Shown here: positions 43,759-52,438 of the stretch, one piece after another
Layout: the number at the start of each line of letters is the position of its first letter
Numbering within the stretch: the stretch's first letter is position 1
Assembly: GCF_900496975.1 (NCBI RefSeq)
Contig: NZ_UFQC01000001.1
Coordinates: 248,001 to 312,000 of the forward strand
From: Achromobacter veterisilvae
GTDB lineage: Bacteria; Pseudomonadota; Gammaproteobacteria; Burkholderiales; Burkholderiaceae_B
DNA length: 64,000 nt
Reading direction: 5' to 3'
Notes under the pieces: model-generated
Database searches by the model: none
Told to the model about the DNA's origin: nothing
The model's input: the letters and a program-made list of their open reading frames with translations, nothing else
Made by a program: the position numbers and the translations under genes

Positions 43759-45183
43759 ATGACCTCCCGCTACCGGATCTTCCGTTCACGGCCCATCGCC
43801 GCCGCCATCCTGCTGGCCGCCTGCGCCAGCGCCGCGGCGCAGACCTACGAACCGCCGCCCGCGCCCCCGGCTCCGGCCTATGACGGCGGCGACCCGGCGG
43901 ACGCCAATCTGGCCCTGGTGGACCGCAGTCCCGAACCTCCGCCGCCCCTGCCGGTCTACGTCCAGCCGCCGGCGCCCTCGGACGGCTACCTCTGGGTGCC
44001 GGGCTATTGGAGCCGCAACCGCTACGGTTTCTTCTGGGTGCCTGGCGCCTGGGTGCTCGCGCCCTACGCCGGCGCGCTCTGGACCCCGGGCTACTGGGGT
44101 TTCGTGAACGGCCTGTACCTCTGGAACGCCGGCTATTGGGGCCCCCACGTGGGCTTCTATGGAGGCATCAACTACGGCTTCGGCTACACCGGCCTGGGCT
44201 ATGCGGGCGGTTACTGGAAACGCGACCGCTTCTACTACAACCGGGCCGTCACGAACGTGAACATCACGCACGTCACCAACGTCTACAACCGCAACGTGGT
44301 GGTCAACAACGTCGACAACCGCCGTGTCAGCTACCACGGCGGTCCGTCCGGCATCCAGCGCCGGGCCGATCCTCGCGAACTGGCCGCGCGCAACGAACGC
44401 CATGCCCCGCCCACCCAGGCGCAGCGCGGCTACGTCCGCGACGCCGGCAACAACCGCGCCCAGTTCTACGACCAGAACAAGGGGCGTCCGCCCCAGGCCT
44501 CCGTGGATCACCGGCCCGAAGGCCGGCGCCCCGGCAGCGATGAGCGGCCAGGAAACGGGCCGGACAACGGACGCGGCGGCCGGGACCACGCCCAAGGAGG
44601 CGGCCCCCGGGACGGATCGCCAGCCCAGCCCGGCCGCCCCCAATCGCCGCAGGTCCAGCAACAGGACCGTCAGCGGCAGCAGCGCGACCAGCAGGTTCAG
44701 CAGAACCGCCAGCAACAGCAGCGCGACCAGGTCCAGCAGCAGGCTCGCCAGCAACAGCAACGCGACCAGGCTCAACAGCAGGCCCGCCAGCAACAGCAAC
44801 GCGATCAGGCTCAACAGCAGGTCCGCCAGCAGCAGCAACGCGACCAGGCCCAGCAGCAGGTCCGCCAACAGCAGCAACGCGACCAGGCCCAGCAGCAGGC
44901 CCGCCAGCAGCAACAACGCGACCAGGCCCAGCAGCAAGCCCGCCAGCAACAACAACGCGACCAGGCTCAGCAGCAGGCCCGCCAGCCGCAGCAACGCGAC
45001 CAGGCCCAGCAGCAGGCCCGCCAGCAGCAGCAGCAACGCGACCAGGCCCAACAGCAAGCCCGCCAGCAGCAGCAACGCGACCAGCAGGCTCAGCAGCAGG
45101 CCCGCCAGCGGCAACAGCGCGACCAGGCGCGCGGAGACGGCAATGGCAATGGCACTGGCCGGGGCCCGTCCGGACGCGACTGA
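43759..45183 (+). CDS. YXWGXW-repeat protein with Gln-rich tandem repeat tail
   Basis: 474 aa from the ATG at 43759 (AAAGGAAA site). Signal peptide residues 1-28 (ending ASAAAQ). The N-terminal half has the aromatic blocks GYLWVPGYWSRNRYGFFWVP, GALWTPGYWGFVNGLYLWNA and GYWGPHVGFYGGINYGFGY, which define YXWGXW (BcpO-related) proteins, then FYYNRAVTNVNITHVTNVYN. The C-terminal 150 residues are about eleven copies of RDQAQQQARQQQQ, followed by a Gly/Arg tail. Probably exported or outer-membrane associated; function unknown. The repeat is likely to vary in copy number between strains. Confidence 0.85.
   Translation: MTSRYRIFRSRPIAAAILLAACASAAAQTYEPPPAPPAPAYDGGDPADANLALVDRSPEPPPPLPVYVQPPAPSDGYLWVPGYWSRNRYGFFWVPGAWVLAPYAGALWTPGYWGFVNGLYLWNAGYWGPHVGFYGGINYGFGYTGLGYAGGYWKRDRFYYNRAVTNVNITHVTNVYNRNVVVNNVDNRRVSYHGGPSGIQRRADPRELAARNERHAPPTQAQRGYVRDAGNNRAQFYDQNKGRPPQASVDHRPEGRRPGSDERPGNGPDNGRGGRDHAQGGGPRDGSPAQPGRPQSPQVQQQDRQRQQRDQQVQQNRQQQQRDQVQQQARQQQQRDQAQQQARQQQQRDQAQQQVRQQQQRDQAQQQVRQQQQRDQAQQQARQQQQRDQAQQQARQQQQRDQAQQQARQPQQRDQAQQQARQQQQQRDQAQQQARQQQQRDQQAQQQARQRQQRDQARGDGNGNGTGRGPSGRD
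44683..45128 (+). repeat. In-frame 39-bp tandem repeat (about 11 copies)
   Basis: Each unit encodes RDQAQQQARQQQQ or a one-step variant (A to V, Q to P, or one Q more). Most units are 39 bp, with a few of 36-42 bp, always in multiples of three, so the reading frame is kept. This points to recombination or slippage under coding constraint. It is not a CRISPR array because there are no spacers. Confidence 0.9.
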
Positions 45184-45281
45184 CGCCGCCGGGGCGTCGA
45201 ACCGCCCTGGACCCCCGCCATCCGCCCGGCTACAGTAGGAAGAACGCCGCCGCGCGGCCCAAGAGACTGAAGGAGATTGCC

Positions 45282-45818
45282 ATGAAGCGCACTGCCACCT
45301 GGTTATTGCTGTGCGGCCTGCTGGCCGGCGCGTCCGCCCACGCCGCGCTCAAGGTGGGCGCCCCCGCGCCGGACTTCAGCGCCCAGGCTTCGCTGGGCGG
45401 CACCGTTTTCACGTTCAAGCTGGACGAAGCGCTCAAGCAAGGCCCCGTCGTCCTGTATTTCTTCCCGGCGGCCTTCACGCAAGGCTGCACGATCGAAGCC
45501 CACAACTTCGCCGAAGCCACCGACGAATACAAGTCCCTGGGCGCCACCGTCATCGGCGTGTCGACGGACAATATCGAAACCCTGAACAAGTTCTCGGTCA
45601 GCGAATGCCGCAGCAAGTTCGCGGTGGCCGCCGATGGCGACGGCAAGATCATGAAAGCCTACGATGCGGTCCACGACAAGCGGCCGGAGTACGCGCAGCG
45701 CATCTCCTACGTCATCTCGCCGCAGGGCAAGATCCTCTATGAATTCACGGACATGAGCCCCGAGTCCCACGTCGCCAACACCATGCGCGCCTTGCGCGCA
45801 TGGAAGGCGGCGCAATAG
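45282..45818 (+). CDS. Exported thioredoxin-fold peroxiredoxin (AhpC/TSA, Bcp-like)
   Basis: 178 aa with a signal peptide (residues 1-21, ending ASAHA) and GAAGGAG before the ATG. KVGAPAPDFSAQASLGG, VVLYFFPAAFTQGCTIEAHN place the peroxidatic Cys at 69. VIGVSTDNIETLNKF and ISYVISPQGKILYEF follow as in Bcp/PrxQ. Unlike cytoplasmic Bcp it is sent to the periplasm, where it should reduce peroxides. It lies 98 bp after the YXWGXW gene on the same strand. Confidence 0.88.
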   Translation: MKRTATWLLLCGLLAGASAHAALKVGAPAPDFSAQASLGGTVFTFKLDEALKQGPVVLYFFPAAFTQGCTIEAHNFAEATDEYKSLGATVIGVSTDNIETLNKFSVSECRSKFAVAADGDGKIMKAYDAVHDKRPEYAQRISYVISPQGKILYEFTDMSPESHVANTMRALRAWKAAQ

Positions 45819-45834
45819 CGCGGACGATGCCCGC

Positions 45835-47292
45835 CTAGTTGAACGGCCAGACCGTGGGGTGGGTGCCCGGCGGGCTGGACGGACGGGTCCACCGGGCGGG
45901 CGTGGCCGAAAACTGCGCGGCGTGCCGCAGCGCGACCAGTTCGCCGAAGCCCGAGGGCCCGGTCTCCAGCAGGCCTTCGAAGCCGGGCATCGGACAGGCC
46001 AGCCCGCCTTCCACGCGGCCCAGGCCGCGCAGCCAGTGCGCGGTCTGCGCCAGCGATACCCGCACATGCCAGCTACCGCCTTCCGTCGCCTGGCGCGCCA
46101 GCGCCGCCTGCGCGCCGAAGGCCATCAGGTAGCCGGAGGCATGGTCCAGGATCTGCATGGGCAGCGGCTTGGGCGCTTCCTGGCCCGCCGCCTGCGCTTC
46201 GGCATGGTTGAAGCCGGTGGCCGTCTGCACCAGCGAATCGAAACCGCGCCGGTTGGCCCAGGGCCCCGCATTGCCGTAGGCGGACAGGGAAACGTAGACG
46301 ATGCCCGGACGGATGCGCGCGGCATCCTGGGGGCCGAACCCCAGCGCGGCCAGGCCGCCGGGCCGGTAACCCTGCACGAACACGTGCGCGCTGCGCAGCA
46401 GGTTGCCCAGGGCGATGCGGCCGTCGGCCGTATCCAGGTCCGCCAGGACCGAGAGCTTGCCCCGGCTGGTGTCGATGATGTTGTCGATATTGGGCAATTG
46501 CGGGGAATTGACCAGCATCACGTCGGCGCCGTAGGCGGCCAGCGCCCGGCCGCAAACCGGCCCCGCGATGATGCGGGTGAGGTCGAGCACGCGGATGTCC
46601 CTGAGCGGGCGGGCGTCGTGCCCGTACTTGGGCAAGGGCCGCGGGTCGGCTTCGCCGATGCGTTCGATCGTCAGCAGGGGCTGCGCGGCCACCGCCTGGC
46701 CCTGGGGGTGGCGGTCCCATTCGTCGAAGCTGCGCATGGCGGCCACCGCCAGGCCGGCGTCGGCGGCCACCTGCTCGAAATCCAGCGCATTCCAGCGGCC
46801 CAGCGCGCTTTCCACCGCCGCTCGCGTCGCGCCGTCGCCCGGGGGACAGCCCAGCAGCGCCAGCGCGCCATCGCGATGATGCGCGAAATTGGCATGGATG
46901 CGGACCCAGTTGCCGTCGCCGCAACGGTACAGGCCGGTGATGGGATCCCAGGGATTCGGCGCGACCCCGTTGATCTTGAAATAGCTGCGGCATTCCTGCG
47001 CCGCGTGCAGCATGTCGACGCTGACCTGCTGCCTCGCGCCGCCGCGCAGGTGCCAGATTTCGGCGGCGGCCAGGGCGGCCGCGGCCATGCTGGCCTGCGC
47101 CGCCGCGCCAACCGCGAAAGACGAGGGAAGAACCGGATCGGCGCCTGTCAGCACGACGTGGCTCAGGGACTCGTCCGGCAGATCGACCGAGCGCCAGAGC
47201 TTCTGCAACACGTCGAGCGATGTCTTGCCGGCGGGCGCGCGACCCCTCAGAAAGGACGGGCGGAGGTCCATCAGATTTCCCATAGCGTTCAT
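45835..47292 (-). CDS. CaiB/BaiF-type CoA-transferase with apparently permuted halves
   Basis: 485 aa from the ATG at 47292; longer frames run antisense to the photolyase gene. The normal N-terminal block of class III CoA-transferases, DIRVLDLTRIIAGPVCGRAL with LAAYGADVMLVN, appears only around residue 235. Before it comes a stretch that resembles the usual C-terminal half: AAALAAAEIWHLRGGARQQV, GLYRCGDGNWVRIHANF and a PQGQAV segment. After it come SAYGNAGPWANRRGFDSLVQ and a short tail. This suggests a permuted or partly duplicated architecture. Substrate unknown. Convergent with the peroxiredoxin gene. Confidence 0.78.
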   Translation of the reverse strand: MNAMGNLMDLRPSFLRGRAPAGKTSLDVLQKLWRSVDLPDESLSHVVLTGADPVLPSSFAVGAAAQASMAAAALAAAEIWHLRGGARQQVSVDMLHAAQECRSYFKINGVAPNPWDPITGLYRCGDGNWVRIHANFAHHRDGALALLGCPPGDGATRAAVESALGRWNALDFEQVAADAGLAVAAMRSFDEWDRHPQGQAVAAQPLLTIERIGEADPRPLPKYGHDARPLRDIRVLDLTRIIAGPVCGRALAAYGADVMLVNSPQLPNIDNIIDTSRGKLSVLADLDTADGRIALGNLLRSAHVFVQGYRPGGLAALGFGPQDAARIRPGIVYVSLSAYGNAGPWANRRGFDSLVQTATGFNHAEAQAAGQEAPKPLPMQILDHASGYLMAFGAQAALARQATEGGSWHVRVSLAQTAHWLRGLGRVEGGLACPMPGFEGLLETGPSGFGELVALRHAAQFSATPARWTRPSSPPGTHPTVWPFN

Positions 47293-47535
47293 GTCTCTAG
47301 TCGTTTTACCTTGGATTACATGGCGGGGCCCGGGCGGCGTCAATACGTACGAAGCGCCAGCGTGTTTCATGGTTTGACGGCCGCGCGGCCCCGCCGCGCC
47401 CGGCTGGACACATCTACTCGTAGCTTTTACATCGTCTTCCAAGCCCCCGGGGGGCCGGCGTCCCCGCCTCCCCGCAATATAGAATGCCAGCCTCGCCCGC
47501 AAGCATCGGCCGCGAACCGCCCGCCCTGGAACGCC

Positions 47536-48969
47536 ATGAATACCCTGCTCTGGCTGCGCACCGACCTGCGCGCGCACGACAATCCCGCCCTGGCGGCCGC
47601 CGCCGGAGGCGGCGCCGCGACCGCGCTGTTCCTGGCCGCGCCGGGCCAGTGGCGCCGGCATGGCGACGCGCCGGCCAAGGTGGATTTCTGGCTGCGCAAC
47701 CTGCGCGAACTTTCGCGCGAACTCGGCCGGCTGGGCATACCGCTCAAGCTGCTGACGGTGCGGGACTGGAGCGAGGCGCCCGACGCGCTGGCCGGTTTCT
47801 GCCGGGCCCACGCCATCGGCCACGTCCATGCCAACGCCGAATGGGCCGTCAATGAACGCCGCCGCGATGCGGCGGTGGCCAGCGGCCTGCGGGCCATGGG
47901 CGTGGACTGGACCTTGCACCACGGCGCCTCGCTGTTGCGGCCAGGCACGGTGCTGACGGGCAAAGGCGATTGCTACCGCGTCTTCACCCCCTATGCGCGC
48001 GCCTGCCGCGAACGGCTGCGCACGGCGCCGCCGCGAGCCTTGCCCGCCCCGCGCCCGCAGGCCCCGCCCGCCTGGCGGGCCGATCCCCTGCCCGCCGCCT
48101 TCGAAGGTTTCAACGCCCCGGACGACGCCGTCCGCGCCCTGTGGCCCGCGGGCGAGGCCGCCGCCGGCGAGCGGCTGGCGGCCTTCGCCGACGGCGTCAT
48201 CGACGCGTACCGCGAACAGCGCGACTTCCCGTCGCTGCCCGCCACCAGTTGCCTGTCGCCCTATCTGGCGGCGGGCGTGCTGTCGCCCGGCCAGGCCCTG
48301 CGCGCGGCGCTGGCGGCCAACCACGGCGAATTGGACAGCGGCAAGGCCGGGGCCGCCGCGTGGATCGGCGAACTGCTGTGGCGCGAGTTCTACCAGCACC
48401 TGCTGGCCGCCCATCCCGCCCTGTCCATGCGCCAGCCCATGAAACCCGAGACCGCCGCCGTGCCCTGGCGCCAGGCGCCCGAGGACCTGCGCGCCTGGCA
48501 GCAAGGCCGGACCGGCATTCCCATCGTCGACGCCGCCATGCGCCAGTTGCTGGCGCTGGGCTGGATGCACAACCGCCTGCGCATGGTGGCCGCCATGTTC
48601 CTGTCGAAGAACCTGCTCATCGATTGGCGCGAGGGCGAAGCCTGGTTCATGTCGCACCTGGTGGATGGAGACCTGGCCTCCAACAATGGCGGCTGGCAGT
48701 GGAGCGCGTCCACCGGCGCCGACGCGGTGCCTTACTTCCGCGTCTTCAATCCGCTGTCGCAATCGCGCCGGTTCGATCCCGACGGCGCGTTCCTGCGCGA
48801 ATGGCTGCCGGAACTGGCGCACCTGGACGCGCGCGCCATCCACGACCCCAGCCCCATGGAGCGCGCCACTGCCGGCTACCCCCTGCCCATCGTGGATCTG
48901 GCGCAAAGCCGGTTGCGCGCGCTGGAGGCGTTCGGCGGGCTCCCGCGCCCGCCCGCCGGCAACGCATGA
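47536..48969 (+). CDS. phrB: Deoxyribodipyrimidine photolyase (class I CPD)
   Basis: 477 aa. N-terminal antenna domain: LLWLRTDLRAHDNPALAAA, VDFWLRNLRELSRELGRLG. FAD-binding domain: SCLSPYLAAGVLSPGQALRA, WIGELLWREFYQHLLAAHP, GIPIVDAAMRQLLALGWMHN, LRMVAAMFLSKNLLIDWREG and DGDLASNNGGWQWSASTGAD, which are the classic substrate and FAD contacts. FRVFNPLSQSRRFDPDG follows. It repairs UV cyclobutane dimers with blue light. Monocistronic, divergent from the CaiB gene over 243 bp. Confidence 0.94.
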   Translation: MNTLLWLRTDLRAHDNPALAAAAGGGAATALFLAAPGQWRRHGDAPAKVDFWLRNLRELSRELGRLGIPLKLLTVRDWSEAPDALAGFCRAHAIGHVHANAEWAVNERRRDAAVASGLRAMGVDWTLHHGASLLRPGTVLTGKGDCYRVFTPYARACRERLRTAPPRALPAPRPQAPPAWRADPLPAAFEGFNAPDDAVRALWPAGEAAAGERLAAFADGVIDAYREQRDFPSLPATSCLSPYLAAGVLSPGQALRAALAANHGELDSGKAGAAAWIGELLWREFYQHLLAAHPALSMRQPMKPETAAVPWRQAPEDLRAWQQGRTGIPIVDAAMRQLLALGWMHNRLRMVAAMFLSKNLLIDWREGEAWFMSHLVDGDLASNNGGWQWSASTGADAVPYFRVFNPLSQSRRFDPDGAFLREWLPELAHLDARAIHDPSPMERATAGYPLPIVDLAQSRLRALEAFGGLPRPPAGNA

Positions 48970-48975
48970 CGCGCC

Positions 48976-49302
48976 TCAAGCGCCGGCGGCCTTGTCCAGC
49001 CGCTTGAGAAACACCTGCAATTCCTTCACCACCTGCTGGTCGCCGCGGTCGTGCGCGGCCTTCAGGCCGGCCTCCCAGGCGGCTCGCGCGCCCGTTTTGT
49101 CGCCCCGTCCCAGGCAGGCCTTGCCCAGCCACTTCCAGGCGACGGAATAGGCGGGATCGAACGCCAGCGACGCGCGCAGGTGTTCCTCGGCCTCGCGGAA
49201 ACAATCCTGTTCCGCGTAGGCCTTCCCCAAGGAAAATCGCAACAGCATGTTGTCCGTTCCCTTGGCCAGCATCGCTTCCAGGCGCTCGATCATCCCTTCC
49301 AT
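48976..49302 (-). CDS. TPR-repeat protein
   Basis: 108 aa. Two tetratricopeptide-type units: LLRFSLGKAYAEQDCFREAE then HLRASLAFDPAYSVAWKWLG and KACLGRGDKTGARAAWEAGL. No signal peptide. Proteins of this size and layout are common in beta- and gamma-proteobacteria and are thought to be scaffolds or adaptors; function unknown. It converges on the photolyase gene with a 6-bp gap. Confidence 0.82.
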   Translation of the reverse strand: MEGMIERLEAMLAKGTDNMLLRFSLGKAYAEQDCFREAEEHLRASLAFDPAYSVAWKWLGKACLGRGDKTGARAAWEAGLKAAHDRGDQQVVKELQVFLKRLDKAAGA

Positions 49303-49512
49303 TGCCGCCCTCCTTCAGGCGCTTGCGTGTCCCTGCCTGCCTCATGATAGGACGGCCGCGGCCCGGCCCCGCCAATGGCCCCGCGCCGCGCCCGGGCATA
49401 GGCGAAAACCGGATGCGATCCGTTTCCTTGCGTTTCAAGACGCGCCCGGCGGGGAATCCCCCGGCGATTATCCTGTCTCACCTCGAATTGCCCCAAGGAA
49501 GGTCTCCGCCGC

Positions 49513-51051
49513 ATGCCGCTGTCGTGTCTCCGCCTTCGCCTCGCCGTCCCCCCGCTGTTGCTGTTCCTGTCCGCCGGCACCCTGGCGCAGCCGGACGCCG
49601 GCGCCAAGGCGCGCGACGCCGCGCTGGTCGACCGCGTGACCTGGGGCGCCACGCCTTCCGAGCTTGCCCGCATCCGGCAGATGGGCGCCGAACGCTATCT
49701 GCGGGCGCAATTGCATCCCTCCGCGCAGGACGCGCTGCCGGCCGAAGTGCAGCAGCGGATCGATGCGCTGTCGATCTCGCGCGTATCCGATGAAGCGGCG
49801 CGGGCCACGCAGCTCGGCATGCGGCAAAAGGCGGAAAAACTGCCCCCGGACCAAAAGCTGAAGGCCATGCGCGAAGCGCGCCAGTTCTCGATCCGGCGGG
49901 CCTCGGAAGTCAGCGACCGGGCCCTGTGGCGCGCGCTCTATTCGGCCAACCAGTTGCAGGACCAGATGGCCTGGTTCTGGATGAACCACTTCAACGTGGA
50001 CCTGGGCAAGGGGGACGCGGGCGTTTTCCTGTCGCAGTACGAAGACCGTGCCATCCGTCCGCACGCGCTGGGCAAGTTCCGCGACCTGCTGTCCGCCACG
50101 ATGCGCGCCCCGGCGATGCTGATCTACCTGGACAACACCCGCAACGCCGCCGGCCGCATCAATGAAAACTACGCGCGCGAACTGATGGAACTGCACACGC
50201 TGGGCGTCGATGGCGGCTATTCGCAGGCCGACGTCCAGGAGCTGGCCCGCATCCTCACGGGGCTGGGCGTCGGCCAGCAGGCCGAACCGCCGAAGGTCAG
50301 GCCCGAATGGCGCGCGAAGGTCGTGCAGGAGGGGCTGTTCCTCTTCAATCCGGCGCGCCACGATTTCGGCGAAAAGCAGTTCCTGGGCCACCGCATCGCG
50401 GGAACCGGCATGCCGGAGGTCGACGAGGCCGCCCGCATCCTGGCGAGCAATCCGGCGACGGCCCGGCACATCAGCCGGAAATTGGCCGTGTACTTCACGG
50501 GCGACTCGCCCCCGACCGCGCTCGTCGAGAAAATGAGCAAGACGTTCCTGGCGACGGACGGCGACATCGCCGCCACGCTCGGGACGCTGTTCGATTCGCC
50601 GGAGTTCTCGGCGTCCCTGCAAAAGGGGGTGTTCAAGGATCCGGTGCATTACGTCTATTCCTCGCTGCGGCTTGCCTATGACGGCATGCCGCCCATCCGG
50701 AATCCCAAGCCGGGCATCGGCATGCTGAAGCAGCTCGGCCAGCCCCTGAACCAGCGCCTCACGCCGGACGGCTATCCCATGAGCCAGTCCGACTGGGCCG
50801 GATCCGGGCAGATGACGGCGCGCTTCGAGGTCGCCAGCGTCATCGCCGGCGCCCCCCAGCGGTTCTACAAGGAGGACGGCGACAGCGGCCCGGTCGAGCT
50901 GCCGCGGCTGCCCGGCCTGCTGAAGGCCAACGCCGGCAATGGCCTGTTCGCGGGGCTGTCGCCCGCCACGCGGGAGGCGATCGAGCAAGCCAAATCGACC
51001 CGGAACGCCAACATCTACCTGCTGGCCTCGCCGGAATTCATGCGCCGTTAG
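49513..51051 (+). CDS. DUF1800 family protein, exported
   Basis: 512 aa with a signal peptide (about residues 1-25, ending GTLAQ). VDRVTWGATPSELARIRQMG is the typical DUF1800 start; DQMAWFWMNHFNVDLGKG, APAMLIYLDNTRNA and the diagnostic NENYARELMELHTLGVDGGY follow, then ARILTGLG and HDFGEKQFLGHRI. The family is widespread and always next to DUF1501 genes, as here (48 bp). Biochemical function is unknown. Confidence 0.92.
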   Translation: MPLSCLRLRLAVPPLLLFLSAGTLAQPDAGAKARDAALVDRVTWGATPSELARIRQMGAERYLRAQLHPSAQDALPAEVQQRIDALSISRVSDEAARATQLGMRQKAEKLPPDQKLKAMREARQFSIRRASEVSDRALWRALYSANQLQDQMAWFWMNHFNVDLGKGDAGVFLSQYEDRAIRPHALGKFRDLLSATMRAPAMLIYLDNTRNAAGRINENYARELMELHTLGVDGGYSQADVQELARILTGLGVGQQAEPPKVRPEWRAKVVQEGLFLFNPARHDFGEKQFLGHRIAGTGMPEVDEAARILASNPATARHISRKLAVYFTGDSPPTALVEKMSKTFLATDGDIAATLGTLFDSPEFSASLQKGVFKDPVHYVYSSLRLAYDGMPPIRNPKPGIGMLKQLGQPLNQRLTPDGYPMSQSDWAGSGQMTARFEVASVIAGAPQRFYKEDGDSGPVELPRLPGLLKANAGNGLFAGLSPATREAIEQAKSTRNANIYLLASPEFMRR

Positions 51052-51098
51052 GGCCTGTTGACAGCAAAGGAGCCTTGCACGGGCCCCAGGAGAACACC

Positions 51099-52295
51099 AT
51101 GGATCGCCGCCGCCTGCTACAACTGATGGCCGCCGCCCCGCTGGCATGGGCAAGCAGCCGCCTCTACGCCGCCCCCGCGGCCTCCGGCAACCGCCTGCTG
51201 GTGGTCTTCATGCGCGGCGCCTATGACGCCGCCAGCCTGCTCGTGCCGGCCTCCAGCGACTTCTATTACGAATCCCGGCCCAACATCGCCATCGCGCGTC
51301 CGGGCAGCGGGCCGGGCGCCGCCCTGCCCCTGGACGACGGCTGGGCCCTGCATCCGGCGCTGGCGGAAAGCCTGCTGCCCTTCTACGAGCGCCGCCAGCT
51401 TGCGTTCGTGCCCTTCGCCGGCACCGAGGACACCAGCCGCAGCCATTTCGAAACCCAGAACGGCATCGAACTGGGGCGCGGCGCCGCCCCCGGCGGCGAC
51501 TACCGCTCGGGCTTCCTCAACCGCCTCGCGGCGGACCTGGGCGCCCGGGACGCGCAGGCGGCCGCGTTCACCTCTGACGTGCCGCAGATATTCCGGGGCG
51601 GCACGCGCGTGCCCAACATCGACCTGATCGGCGCCGGCCGCAAGTCGCGCCTGAGCCCCGACGACAACCGCGCCATCGAATCCATGTACCAGGACACCGA
51701 TCTGCACGCCTCGGTCGCGGAAGGGCAGCGCATCCTGGGCGCGGCGCGCGAGGAAATCGAGGCCGAGATGCAGGCGGCCAGCGGCAATGCCGTCTCCGCC
51801 GACAAGCTGGAACAGGAAGTGCGCCGCATCGCCCGCTTCATGATCGACCGCTACAACCTGGGCTTCGTCGACGTCGGCGGCTGGGACACGCACGTCGGCC
51901 AGGGCGCCGCCAGCGGCGTGCTGTCGAACCGGCTGGGCCAACTGGGCCGCGCGCTGGCGGCCTATGCCGACGCCATGGGGCCGGCATGGGGCCAGACCAC
52001 CGTGGTGGTCATCAGCGAGTTCGGCCGCACCTTCCGCGAAAACGGCAACAAGGGCACGGACCACGGCCATGGCACCGTGTACTGGGTCATAGGCGGCAAC
52101 GTGCGGGGCGGACGCATCGCGGGCCGCCAGGTGGCGGTCAAGCGCGATACGCTGTTCCAGGACCGCGACTATCCCGTGCTCAACGAATACCGCTCGGTGT
52201 TCGCCGGCCTGTTCGCGCGGCTGTACGGGCTGGACGGAACGCGCCTGGCCCGCGTGTTTCCCGGCGTGTCGCCGGTGGATTTGAAGCTGGTGTAG
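51099..52295 (+). CDS. DUF1501 family protein with Tat signal
   Basis: 398 aa from the ATG at 51099 (CCAGGAGAA site). MDRRRLLQLMAAAPLAWASS is a twin-arginine signal. LVVFMRGAYDAASLLVPASS, GWALHPALAESLLPFYERRQ and HFETQNGIELG open the domain; GFVDVGGWDTHVGQG and VVISEFGRTFRENGNKGTDH are the family hallmarks, related to the alkaline phosphatase/sulfatase fold. Partner of the upstream DUF1800 gene. The substrate is unknown; Tat export implies folding, possibly with a metal, before secretion. Confidence 0.92.
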   Translation: MDRRRLLQLMAAAPLAWASSRLYAAPAASGNRLLVVFMRGAYDAASLLVPASSDFYYESRPNIAIARPGSGPGAALPLDDGWALHPALAESLLPFYERRQLAFVPFAGTEDTSRSHFETQNGIELGRGAAPGGDYRSGFLNRLAADLGARDAQAAAFTSDVPQIFRGGTRVPNIDLIGAGRKSRLSPDDNRAIESMYQDTDLHASVAEGQRILGAAREEIEAEMQAASGNAVSADKLEQEVRRIARFMIDRYNLGFVDVGGWDTHVGQGAASGVLSNRLGQLGRALAAYADAMGPAWGQTTVVVISEFGRTFRENGNKGTDHGHGTVYWVIGGNVRGGRIAGRQVAVKRDTLFQDRDYPVLNEYRSVFAGLFARLYGLDGTRLARVFPGVSPVDLKLV

Positions 52296-52311
52296 CCTGG
52301 GCGCACAAAAA

Positions 52312-52327
52312 TAAGGGTATACCCTTA
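52312..52327. promoter_or_regulatory. Perfect 16-bp palindrome upstream of MFS gene
   Basis: TAAGGGTATACCCTTA is a perfect 16-bp palindrome, 17 bp after the DUF1501 stop and 111 bp before the MFS start, with no hairpin loop and no T-run. It is AT-rich at its core in GC-rich surroundings. It suits a dimeric repressor of the MFS gene; no regulator gene is adjacent. Confidence 0.5.
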
Positions 52328-52438
52328 ATTCCAACAGGGCCTTTCCGACGCGCCGCCACCGCGTTGCCCTAGAATTCCGCCCTTGCCTTTCATGCGCCGG
52401 CGCGCCGCTTCCCGCCGCCCGGCCCGCCCCTGCCTTCC

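Noticed and set aside
44683-45128. CRISPR-like regularly repeated DNA
   Set aside because: The repeats are contiguous, in frame and encode a Gln-rich protein tail; there are no unique spacers.
47293-48906. Long N-terminal extension of the CaiB-type gene
   Set aside because: It runs antisense to the photolyase gene, and its translation has no family-like sequence. An ATG at 47292 starts the recognisable part.
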